From contig CASFPE010000016.1 of NCBI GenBank assembly GCA_949296575.1, positions 1-64,000 of the forward strand: 64,000 nt of DNA. The letters are read 5' to 3'. Origin of the DNA: an uncultured Bacteroides sp. Lineage in GTDB: Bacteria > Bacteroidota > Bacteroidia > Bacteroidales > Bacteroidaceae. Shown here one piece after another: positions 33,730 through 41,108 of this stretch (within the stretch, counting starts at the first letter, position 1; every line of letters starts with the position of its first letter). The position numbers and the translations under genes are program-made. The notes beneath the pieces are model-generated. The model searched no databases, had not been told where the DNA came from, and worked only from the letters and a program-made list of their open reading frames with translations.

Positions 33730-36700
33730 ATGAGGAGAGTTATCCATAACAGCGTATGGGCATTAGCCTTGGCGGGCTTCACCGCATGCATCGCAAGCTG
33801 CCAAGACGAAGACATCGTGAAAAGGAGCGGGGTGGAGGAAGGCATCCCCGTCACCTTGCAACTGAATGCGCATCCTTCCATTCCGGGAGAGGTGATGGTG
33901 CAGACTCGTGCCGTCACCGACCCGGAGTATCGCGTGAACGACCTCGTGGTGCTGGTGTTCAACACGAACACCGGCGAACTGAAGGACAAGCAGTTGTTCA
34001 CGACCGATGATGGCTTGAGAGACGGGCAAATCGATGCTTCAGGCACATTGACAGGGTCTGTCTCCATCAACACCACGAGCGGCGCCGTCACCGTCTATGC
34101 CATTGCCAATACCATCCTTCGGCCTTCCGAATATGTGCCCGAAGGGCAAACGGCCACAACGGAGGGTTCCGTGTTGTACAAAGAGGTGATGGCGGTGAAC
34201 TCTTTGGACGACTTGCAAACCATCACGGCCAAGTTGGCGGAAACCAACGCCAATGCCATCGACCGCATTGCCGCCACGCGCTACATCCTGTCGGGCATGT
34301 TGGAAGGAACTTTGGCCAGCAACGGCACATTCACGGAAACTTCGTCGGGAGAGACGACGACCGAAATCCCGCTCTACCGCACGGATTCCGAAATCTGCAT
34401 GAACATCGCGGCGGGAGAAAACTCCAATTGCACGAGCTTCACGCTGTTGTCTTACCGCGTGATGCGCGTGCCGAACCGAACTTCCTTGGTGCCGCTTTAC
34501 GGCACGGATGGCACCACGCGCCGCAACTATGACACGGGCAACGAGCAGGCAGACGATTACTTCAATGTGTCTTCCGTGCAGGCCAGCGAAAACAGCATTT
34601 CCTTCTACGTGCCGGAAAACATCAAGCAGGCGCGGCAAACCTGTGGCACAACTTATGCCAACCGCGATCTTCGCGAAAAAGATACGGAGGGCAAGAACAA
34701 GGAGGATGAAAACGGCAACGCCGTGTTCCAATATGCGCCGGGCAACGGCACCTATGTGGTGCTGCACGGATTGTATGAAGGCACGGGAAACACCACGCAA
34801 ACCGTGACGACAGGCGGCACATCGAATGGCGACGGCACCACGAACATCGGCATGCGCGCCACGGTGGACTACATCATCCATCTCGGCGATTTCGACACAT
34901 CGATGGACGACTTCAGCAACCGCCGCAACGTGCGCTACACGTACAACGTGACGGTGAACGGCGTGGACAACATCGTGGTGGAGGTAGAAACCGAGGGCAA
35001 CACGGAGAAGCAGCCGGGCGCCGAAGGAGAAGTGTTCTTCCAGGACGGCACGTATTTCGACATCGATTGCCACAACGAAGCCATTGTGCTGACCTTCACC
35101 GCGCAAGAGATTGACAACGGGCGTTACGACACTTCAGTCGGCGGGCGCAATGATTTCCAGTACCGCATCAATTCGCCCTTCGGCAGCAACGATGACAGTT
35201 GGCTGAAGTTCCTGCCCAACGACAAAGGCACGGACGGCAACTATTTGCGAACCCTGAAAGCCTATCCGGGCGACACCAGCGATGGACTGTGGACTTTGCA
35301 GGACTTGTTGGACAACTTGCTGGCCATCAAGAACCGCGAGGACGGGAACGCGGCCGATGCGGACGGCGGCCTGACGGTGACTTGCTTTGTGAACGAATAC
35401 GTCTATACGGGCGATGTGGCCACGCAGTTGGGCATCCAGAACTGGGGCGGCTACGTGAACCAGACGAACCGCGAGGCATACATCTTCGGCGACATCCGCA
35501 ACAGCGCCGACCAGGCCAGCACCACCATTCACACGAAATACATCATTTCGCAACGCGCCATCCAGACGATGGATGCCTACTACGCGGGCATCGGCCTTGG
35601 CGTGGAGACGCTCAACGAAACGGGACGCCTCCCGATGGGCAATCCCGCCACGAAACCCACCGATAGTGAAACGGGCCGCGCTAACACCTTGGCCATGCTG
35701 GCTGGTCAAGCACCCGGCCATTGGGGCTACACCTTGGCCGACAGCGAGGAGGGCTACACGATGGTGGAGGCCGGCGAAGCGGGCAATGGCGCCGACATCG
35801 TGGCGCCCGCAGGCACCACCTACCGCTATGCCGTGCCGGATGATTATGCCTATGCGGCCTACGCCTGCCTGATGCGCAACCGCGACGAGGACGGCAACGG
35901 TACGATTGACAACGATGAAATCCACTGGTACTTGCCTTCGCTGGACCAATACGCCGCCATCTATGCGGGCGCGGAAGCCTTGGCGATGGAGGCCCGCCTC
36001 TATTCGGACTATACCACTTACACGCGCACGCACTACCTCACCAGCACGTGGGGCAGCCGCACGGCCAGCGGCCAAACGAATGACACGCCGTGGATTGTGT
36101 GGGCAGAGGAAGGCTTCAGCACGCAGACATTCCCCTTCAACAACAACGATATGGGCAGTGAATACGGCGAATCAGAGAGTAGCACTACTTGGCTGAACGA
36201 TTGGAAACGCCCCTACCGCTGCATCCGCAACTTGGGCGATGAGGCCGATATCGCTGGAAACAACCGCACGCCGTTTTACACGCTGGCGGAGGCAAACGCC
36301 GATGGCAACCCGGTAATCACCTTTAACCACCTGAACAGCGGCGTGTTCCGCACGAGGATGGTGGGCGGCGAGTTGGAACCGCACAACGAATTGGCTACGG
36401 CCAACAAACTGTACTACGCCTTTGCCGTGGCCCAGGATTACGTGAAGGGTGAAGAAGATCCGGGTGGCGGCGAAGATCCCGATCCGGGTACAGACCCGGA
36501 TCCTGAGCCGGAACCAGAGCCGGATGTGCCTTTGTTGACAGATCCGACATGGGATTTCACCACTTGGAGCCAAGAAACATTGGATAACTTGGCGGCGGAC
36601 ACGGACTGGGATGGAGAAAGCGGTGATTTCTATTATTCTAAAACTGCAACAGGGAATCCATGCACGTTCACGGCCAACGGCACGGCTATTGCGGAACTGG

Positions 36701-37434
36701 TGGGATTGGCTTTTGCGAGAAACGAGAAGGGAGATGACATAGGCAACAGAATCCGCATCATGAAAGACGGCTCATTGCTGTTCCACAATAACAACATGAT
36801 GCTCATTGTGCCGGATTGCACGGCAGGGGATGTGATTTCCATTGAGTTTGCAAGCGAAGACAGCAATGCCGCAGGGTGGACGGCAGAGAACGCCACATTC
36901 ACCTCAGGCAGCGAAACTACCGTGGAAAGAGCCGTGGCCATATATACGGTGACAGCAGATGGTGACGTGATTTTCACCAATTCAGGAGGCATTTACGTGT
37001 ATGCCATCGACCGTGCTGCTGCGGGCGAAGCACAGGCCAACGCCGCGCCTTTCTATCGGAAAGCGCCCATCCATCGTGCGCCAACCGTGGTGGATGGCTA
37101 CCAGATATGGACGGCCAGCGAGGTGCGCACGCTTCCTTCCATCTGCCATGAATACAGCGAGAGGGCCGATGGCACCGATGTCGGCACATGGCGCTTGCCC
37201 AACCAAAGGGAACTGATGATGATGCTCACCGCCGGCGTGTTGACAGGCTTGGGAACGGATGATGAAGTGCATTGCCAGACGGAATACAGCTTCCAGAATG
37301 ATGCCAATGCAGGCGGGAAGAAGTATTACTCGGTGCAGTATGACAGCGATGGCTCCATCGTGCGTTTGGCCAACGATGACATCAAGGGCTTGGTGCGCTG
37401 CGTGAAGGATGTGGATCCGGCAACCGGGAATTGA
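33730..37434 (+). CDS. Large fimbrial tip adhesin (DUF4906-like) with two lectin-like blocks
   Basis: 1234 residues. Lipoprotein-type signal ('LALAGFTACIASCQDED'). 'VMVQTRAVTDPEYRVNDLVV' near 56-75 carries the Arg-60/Ala-61 maturation pair and the DUF4906 opening. The middle repeats beta-sandwich features. A block at about 730-840 ('IHWYLPSLDQYAAIYAG' ... 'RPYRCIRNLG') and the C-terminus ('GTWRLPNQRELMMMLTAGVL' ... 'GLVRCVKD') both resemble C-type-lectin/FGE-like DUF1566 domains. Between them come an Asp/Pro/Glu-rich linker ('GGGEDPDPGTDPDPEPEPE') and an inserted beta domain ('TWDFTTWSQETLDNLAADTD'). Likely the binding protein at the fimbria tip. Ligand unknown. Confidence 0.75.
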   Translation: MRRVIHNSVWALALAGFTACIASCQDEDIVKRSGVEEGIPVTLQLNAHPSIPGEVMVQTRAVTDPEYRVNDLVVLVFNTNTGELKDKQLFTTDDGLRDGQIDASGTLTGSVSINTTSGAVTVYAIANTILRPSEYVPEGQTATTEGSVLYKEVMAVNSLDDLQTITAKLAETNANAIDRIAATRYILSGMLEGTLASNGTFTETSSGETTTEIPLYRTDSEICMNIAAGENSNCTSFTLLSYRVMRVPNRTSLVPLYGTDGTTRRNYDTGNEQADDYFNVSSVQASENSISFYVPENIKQARQTCGTTYANRDLREKDTEGKNKEDENGNAVFQYAPGNGTYVVLHGLYEGTGNTTQTVTTGGTSNGDGTTNIGMRATVDYIIHLGDFDTSMDDFSNRRNVRYTYNVTVNGVDNIVVEVETEGNTEKQPGAEGEVFFQDGTYFDIDCHNEAIVLTFTAQEIDNGRYDTSVGGRNDFQYRINSPFGSNDDSWLKFLPNDKGTDGNYLRTLKAYPGDTSDGLWTLQDLLDNLLAIKNREDGNAADADGGLTVTCFVNEYVYTGDVATQLGIQNWGGYVNQTNREAYIFGDIRNSADQASTTIHTKYIISQRAIQTMDAYYAGIGLGVETLNETGRLPMGNPATKPTDSETGRANTLAMLAGQAPGHWGYTLADSEEGYTMVEAGEAGNGADIVAPAGTTYRYAVPDDYAYAAYACLMRNRDEDGNGTIDNDEIHWYLPSLDQYAAIYAGAEALAMEARLYSDYTTYTRTHYLTSTWGSRTASGQTNDTPWIVWAEEGFSTQTFPFNNNDMGSEYGESESSTTWLNDWKRPYRCIRNLGDEADIAGNNRTPFYTLAEANADGNPVITFNHLNSGVFRTRMVGGELEPHNELATANKLYYAFAVAQDYVKGEEDPGGGEDPDPGTDPDPEPEPEPDVPLLTDPTWDFTTWSQETLDNLAADTDWDGESGDFYYSKTATGNPCTFTANGTAIAELVGLAFARNEKGDDIGNRIRIMKDGSLLFHNNNMMLIVPDCTAGDVISIEFASEDSNAAGWTAENATFTSGSETTVERAVAIYTVTADGDVIFTNSGGIYVYAIDRAAAGEAQANAAPFYRKAPIHRAPTVVDGYQIWTASEVRTLPSICHEYSERADGTDVGTWRLPNQRELMMMLTAGVLTGLGTDDEVHCQTEYSFQNDANAGGKKYYSVQYDSDGSIVRLANDDIKGLVRCVKDVDPATGN

Positions 37435-37438
37435 CGGG

Positions 37439-38392
37439 ATGAAGAAAGGGTGCATACTTATATTGTTTTTTTCATGCTTCATGTTTTCATGCAGGGGCAG
37501 TGGCGGAAAGGGGGATGCCCTTTCCGCTGCACCCGTTGCACAACAGGCACAGCAGGAAGAAAAGGCTTTTCCTTTCCCGGAAATACCCGTCACCCTCACG
37601 ACGCCCGAAGCACGCAAGGAGTTCCTCCTGCTGCACTATTGGGACAACTTCGACTTTGCCGACACGGCGTTGGTGAACACGCCGGAAGTGACCGAGCAAG
37701 GTTTCGTGAACTTCATCTACCTCTTGGCCGACCATACGCCCGACGAACAGGCCGGGCTGGCCATCGGCAACCTGTGCAGCGGCATGGAGAGGCAGGAACA
37801 GGCCCGCACGGTGTTCATGCAGTTGTTCGACGATTACCTTTACAACGCCAATTCCCCGTATTTCAACGAGTCGCTCTACCAGATTTATCTGCAGCGCATG
37901 GCGCAAAGCCCGGCCATCGATGCGGCATGGCGCAGCAGTTTCAGCTTCCGTTTGGCGTTGGTGCAGCGCAACCGCGTGGGGACGCTTGCGGAGGATTTTG
38001 CGTACTTCACCCCCGAAGGCGCACGGCGCACCCTGCATGCCACGTCGGCAGGAAGCGAAGCCTTGCTGTTGGTGTTCTACGACCCTGAATGCCCCAGTTG
38101 CCACGAAGTGCTGCTGCAGTTGGCAGGCAGCGGGGCATTGTCCGCAGCCATTCGCGAAGGCCGCGTGAAGGTATTAGCCGTTTACACCGAAGGCAACGAA
38201 GAAGCCTGGCGCAAAGCCTTGCCGGAATTGCCGTCCGCATGGCTCGTTGGCAACGACCGTGGCGCAGTGAAAGAGCAGTCGCTCTACGACTTGAAGGCCA
38301 TGCCCTCCCTCTATTTGCTGGATCGCCGCCACAAAGTGCTGCTGAAAGATGCTACCGTGCAACAAGTGGTGGAGGCGGTGGGCAGTAGATAG
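37439..38392 (+). CDS. Thioredoxin-like lipoprotein with DUF5106 domain
   Basis: 317 residues from the ATG at 37439, 4 bp after the adhesin stop. Lipobox 'FFSCFMFSCRGSG'. DUF5106 region with 'EFLLLHYWDNFDFADTALVN'. C-terminal thioredoxin fold with 'LLVFYDPECPSCHEVLLQLA' (CPSC active site) and 'AMPSLYLLDRRHKVLLKDAT' (cis-Pro loop). It probably works as a periplasmic disulfide enzyme. Its place at the end of the fimbrial operon suggests help in folding fimbrial proteins, but this is inference. G+C-rich like the adhesin. Confidence 0.82.
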   Translation: MKKGCILILFFSCFMFSCRGSGGKGDALSAAPVAQQAQQEEKAFPFPEIPVTLTTPEARKEFLLLHYWDNFDFADTALVNTPEVTEQGFVNFIYLLADHTPDEQAGLAIGNLCSGMERQEQARTVFMQLFDDYLYNANSPYFNESLYQIYLQRMAQSPAIDAAWRSSFSFRLALVQRNRVGTLAEDFAYFTPEGARRTLHATSAGSEALLLVFYDPECPSCHEVLLQLAGSGALSAAIREGRVKVLAVYTEGNEEAWRKALPELPSAWLVGNDRGAVKEQSLYDLKAMPSLYLLDRRHKVLLKDATVQQVVEAVGSR

Positions 38393-38560
38393 TAGTCAGT
38401 AGATAGAATTTAGAAGTCAAGAATTGCTTATAGCTCGTAGCTTGTCACTCGCAGCTGGAGGCGTAGTTCTTTGTCCCGGCGGATTTGCAATCCGCCGGAA
38501 TGAATACGGGGATTTCAAATCCCCAGATTCCAGCTTTCGGATTTCAAATCCGAAAGGACA
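38393..38560. repeat. Palindrome cluster after fimbrial locus 1
   Basis: A CAGTAGATAG-type fragment, then three perfect hairpins: CCGGCGGATT-TGC-AATCCGCCGG (38476-38498), GGGGATTT-C-AAATCCCC (38508-38524) and CTTTCGGATTT-C-AAATCCGAAAG (38534-38556). The order recurs, truncated, at 39405-39472. Confidence 0.8.
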
Positions 38561-38600
38561 GAGACGTAGCTCTTTTGATTTCAAAATGTAGATTCTTGAC

Positions 38601-38631
38601 TTTGGAATCTGCAATCTTTGAGCTATCTTTG
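38601..38631 (+). promoter_or_regulatory. Promoter of the small-gene pair
   Basis: TTTG at 38601-38604, 19 bp, TATCTTTG at 38624-38631; 21 bp before the first ATG. Confidence 0.65.
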
Positions 38632-38652
38632 TGGCATTGAAAGAAAGGAGTC

Positions 38653-38793
38653 ATGGAAAAAGATTTAAAGAAAGAAAAAGAATGCTTGCTTAAAGCCATC
38701 AAAAAGGCAAAAAAGCATAAGGAACAGGCACGCAAGCGGACTGCAGAGGAATGGAAGCGGGAAGGAATCAAAGGGAACGTGGTTCTTGTATGA
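38653..38793 (+). CDS. 46-residue Lys/Glu-rich small protein
   Basis: Starts 38653 after AAAGGAG at 38644-38650 and reads MEKDLKKEKECLLKAIKKAK..., ending 'EGIKGNVVLV'. One long charged helix. Its stop overlaps the next gene's start (ATGA at 38790-38793), a coupling seen in antitoxin-toxin pairs. Family not recognised; the coupling and the flanking repeats are the useful clues. Confidence 0.65.
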   Translation: MEKDLKKEKECLLKAIKKAKKHKEQARKRTAEEWKREGIKGNVVLV

Positions 38794-39281
38794 TTAAATT
38801 TTCCTTGAGGCGGCTTCTTGAACACGCACCGTATGAAATTGTCTTGTCGGGAAATGATTTCCTTTTCCAAACGGATTTCGGCATTCATTACAGCATAAGT
38901 TTTAATAAAGAGGATATTGTATTGGCTGGCTGTGATACCTATCAATTTATTATCCGAAAGATTGAAGAAGCCAAAAGCAGTCATGATCCAAAAGTGGAAG
39001 CTACAATTCTTGCTATTGTCAATGAGTTTTTTCAATCCAATCATGAAGTCTTGCTGTATTTGTGTGACACCAGTGACGGACGTGAAATGTCTCGGAATCG
39101 TTTGTTCCTTTCTTGGTTTGATAAATACAGGGATCATTTCACAATTTGCCAAGCCCATGCAAAAGTGGAGGATGAAGATTTGTTCCTTTGCATTATCATC
39201 GATAACCGTCATCCGAAATGGCAGGAGATTAAACTTGATTTTGAAGAAAAGGCGGCTTTGCTTACGGAAGGCAAACCATAG
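38790..39281 (+). CDS. Hypothetical protein (DUF6169-like)
   Basis: 163 residues from the ATG at 38790. 'YEIVLSGNDFLFQTDFGIHY' and 'FLSWFDKYRDHFTICQAHAK' followed by 'EDLFLCIIIDNRHPKWQEIK' match the pattern remembered for Bacteroidales DUF6169 proteins (not verified). No membrane segment, no signal. Co-translated with the 46-residue ORF; the pair has its own promoter and is bracketed by repeats, like the two TA modules. A TA-like or defence role is only a guess. Confidence 0.65.
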   Translation: MIKFSLRRLLEHAPYEIVLSGNDFLFQTDFGIHYSISFNKEDIVLAGCDTYQFIIRKIEEAKSSHDPKVEATILAIVNEFFQSNHEVLLYLCDTSDGREMSRNRLFLSWFDKYRDHFTICQAHAKVEDEDLFLCIIIDNRHPKWQEIKLDFEEKAALLTEGKP

Positions 39282-39790
39282 ATTTCAAATGTCAGAATGT
39301 AGAGCTGCAAAATGTTGCGGCTTTGTTATAAAGAAGTCTTTAGGATTTTGGAATGAAGATTTGAGATTTCAAATTGGGAATCAGAAATCTGAAAGATTCT
39401 TGTTCCGGCGGATTTGCAATCCGCCGGAATGAATACCGTGGATTGCAAATCCCTATATATCAGCTTTCGGAATGAAGATTGAAAAGTTGGCGGCTGCGCC
39501 GTCCGTTATTAATTTTTCATTCTTAATTGGTGAAAAGCGTTGTATGAAACTAATTAAAAATTTCCGGCCTTTAGTGGAGGGGCGAAGAAGCGGAATCGGT
39601 GCTTTTGCGTAAAAAAGAAAAAGTTGTTTGAACGCAGTGAGTTCTTTTTCTTTAGGAAAAGCAGCGATGGAGCCGCCCCGCAACGGCAGCCGGCAATTTT
39701 TCTTTTTGGTACGTTTTTCTTTTGTTTGAACAAAAGAAAAAGTACAGACAAGGAATGATGGAATTGTCCCGGCGGATTTGCCATCTGAAA
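39282..39790. repeat. Mosaic of repeat families upstream of the DnaJ gene
   Basis: No gene in 39282-39876. In order: hairpin AGCTGCAA-AATG-TTGCGGCT (39303-39322); 'TTTCAAATTGGGAATCAGAAATCTGAAAG' type block; the CCGGCGGATT hairpin (39405-39427) with truncated companions to 39472; copy 2 of the 267 bp repeat (39481-39747); and a half-copy 'CCCGGCGGATTTGCC' (39769-39783). Elements abut with no spacer, as if inserted into one another. Confidence 0.75.
39481..39747. repeat. 267 bp dispersed repeat, copy 2
   Basis: Same length and ends as 30832-31098. The right-hand 12 bp hairpin here reads TTTTTCTTTTGT-TTGA-ACAAAAGAAAAA: relative to copy 1 a C:G pair has become T:A on both arms, so pairing is kept. 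Confidence 0.85.
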
Positions 39791-39801
39791 ACTTTGTTTT
39801 C

Positions 39802-39833
39802 ATTTGCCTCTGCACTCACCTTTCGCTATCTTT
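39802..39833 (+). promoter_or_regulatory. Promoter of the TerB/DnaJ gene
   Basis: TTTG at 39802-39805, 20 bp, TATCTTTG at 39826-39833; 43 bp before the ATG. Confidence 0.65.
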
Positions 39834-39876
39834 GTCTCCTTAAATTTTGAATGGTTTGAAACAATATTGATAAGAG

Positions 39877-40656
39877 ATGGGATTAGGAAAATGGATTGGG
39901 GGCATCGTGGGCTTCATGGCGATGGGACCTTTGGGCGCTTTGGCCGGATACGCATTAGGCTCGATGCTTGACAAAGCTTCAGAGCAGCAAGGCACGTATG
40001 AATACGAGCCGCAAGAGGGCAATGCGGGCAGCATGGGACGAAGGAACAGCTTTTTGTTTTCGATGTTGGTGATGGCTTCGTACATCATCCGTGCTGACGG
40101 GCGCATCATGCATAGCGAAATGGAGTTTGTGCGCCAGTTCCTTCGCCGCAATTTCGGGGAAGAAGCCGTGCAGGAAGGGGAACAGATTCTGCTGAACCTC
40201 TTTGAGCAGCGCAAGCAGATGGACAAAAACAACCCGCAAGCTTTCCGGCAAACGATTTATGAATGCGGGGCGCAGATGGCCGACAACCTTTCGTATGGCG
40301 AACGGTTGCAGTTGCTGGACTTCTTGGTGCAGATTGCCCGCAGCGACCAAAACGTGTGCGAGGCGGAAATCCATGCTTTGCGCGAGGTGGCGCAAGCCAT
40401 GCGCCTGTCGGCACAAGAAGCGGACTCCATGCTGAACCTTCATGGCGATACGTTGGAAGATGCTTACAAGGTGTTGGAGGTTGCCCCATCGGCCACGGAT
40501 GAAGAAGTGCGCAAGGCTTACCGCCGCTTGGCATTGAAGCATCATCCCGACAAGGTGGCCGCGTTGGGAGAAGATGTGCGAAAGGCGGCTGAAGAAAAGT
40601 TCCAAAGCATCAATAATGCCAAGGAACGCATCTACAAAGCACGAGGGATGCGCTGA
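39877..40656 (+). CDS. TerB + DnaJ-domain protein (DjlA-like)
   Basis: 259 residues. An N-terminal Gly-rich hydrophobic stretch (1-30, 'KWIGGIVGFMAMGPLGALAG') may touch the membrane. The TerB-like helical domain (about 50-170) has 'SMLVMASYIIRADGRIMHSE'. The C-terminal J domain (about 195-259) has 'DAYKVLEVAPSATDEEVRKA' and the HPD motif in 'LALKHHPDKVAALGED'. J domains stimulate DnaK ATPase. The order matches DjlA. It stands alone, with its own promoter. Confidence 0.9.
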   Translation: MGLGKWIGGIVGFMAMGPLGALAGYALGSMLDKASEQQGTYEYEPQEGNAGSMGRRNSFLFSMLVMASYIIRADGRIMHSEMEFVRQFLRRNFGEEAVQEGEQILLNLFEQRKQMDKNNPQAFRQTIYECGAQMADNLSYGERLQLLDFLVQIARSDQNVCEAEIHALREVAQAMRLSAQEADSMLNLHGDTLEDAYKVLEVAPSATDEEVRKAYRRLALKHHPDKVAALGEDVRKAAEEKFQSINNAKERIYKARGMR

Positions 40657-40674
40657 AGCATCCTTTCTTCCCCT

Positions 40675-40971
40675 TTACCGGCAACAGCCGTGGCGGTGAT
40701 GAGAATGGCGGTGATGGTGGTGATGGTGGCGGTCGCAGCATGAACTGTCACGATGGAACTCGCAGCAGTCGCGGCAATCTTCATAATGGCGGCAGTCGCG
40801 GCATTCACTACAATCAGTGCGGCATGTGCATTCACGGCAGTTGCAGTCTTTGCAGCAACATTCCGTGCTGTCATTCTTCCTGTCTTTGTCCTTTTTGTCG
40901 TCGATTGCGGCCATCGACATGAGCAATGCGGAAACGGCCAAGGCGCAGCCCCACATTATCATCTTTCTCAT
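40675..40971 (-). CDS. Secreted Cys/His-rich peptide
   Basis: 98 residues from the ATG at 40971 (signal-like 'MIMWGCALAVSALLMSMAA'). The mature part begins 'DDKKDKDRKNDSTECCCKDC' and holds about 20 Cys in CxxC/CC spacings ('CNCRECTCRTDCSECRDCRH'), then a His-rich tail ('CCDRHHHHHHRHSHHRHGCC'). Such density suggests metal binding in the periplasm or outside. No family recognised. It has a promoter (TACTTTTG at 41002-41009) on minus and is convergent with the DnaJ gene, so the frame is probably real. Confidence 0.65.
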   Translation of the reverse strand: MRKMIMWGCALAVSALLMSMAAIDDKKDKDRKNDSTECCCKDCNCRECTCRTDCSECRDCRHYEDCRDCCEFHRDSSCCDRHHHHHHRHSHHRHGCCR

Positions 40972-41001
40972 ATTGGTATTGCTTTTTGAAGTTATACGAT
41001 G

Positions 41002-41009
41002 CAAAAGTA
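41002..41009 (-). promoter_or_regulatory. Promoter -7 box for the Cys/His-rich gene
   Basis: Minus-strand TACTTTTG, 30 bp upstream of the start at 40971. Confidence 0.5.
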
Positions 41010-41108
41010 AGGGATAAGTTCGGGAATTTTGCATTCATTTCCCATGAAAATGCTTGTAGAATGTTTTATTTTGTTATATTCGCGCCCATAACTAATAAAG
41101 TGCATGAA

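Noticed and set aside
34039-36075. Two long minus-strand ORFs (355 and 313 codons) under the tip adhesin
   Set aside because: Antisense to a continuous 1234-residue fimbrial protein, His/Arg/Val-rich in the way of shadow frames.
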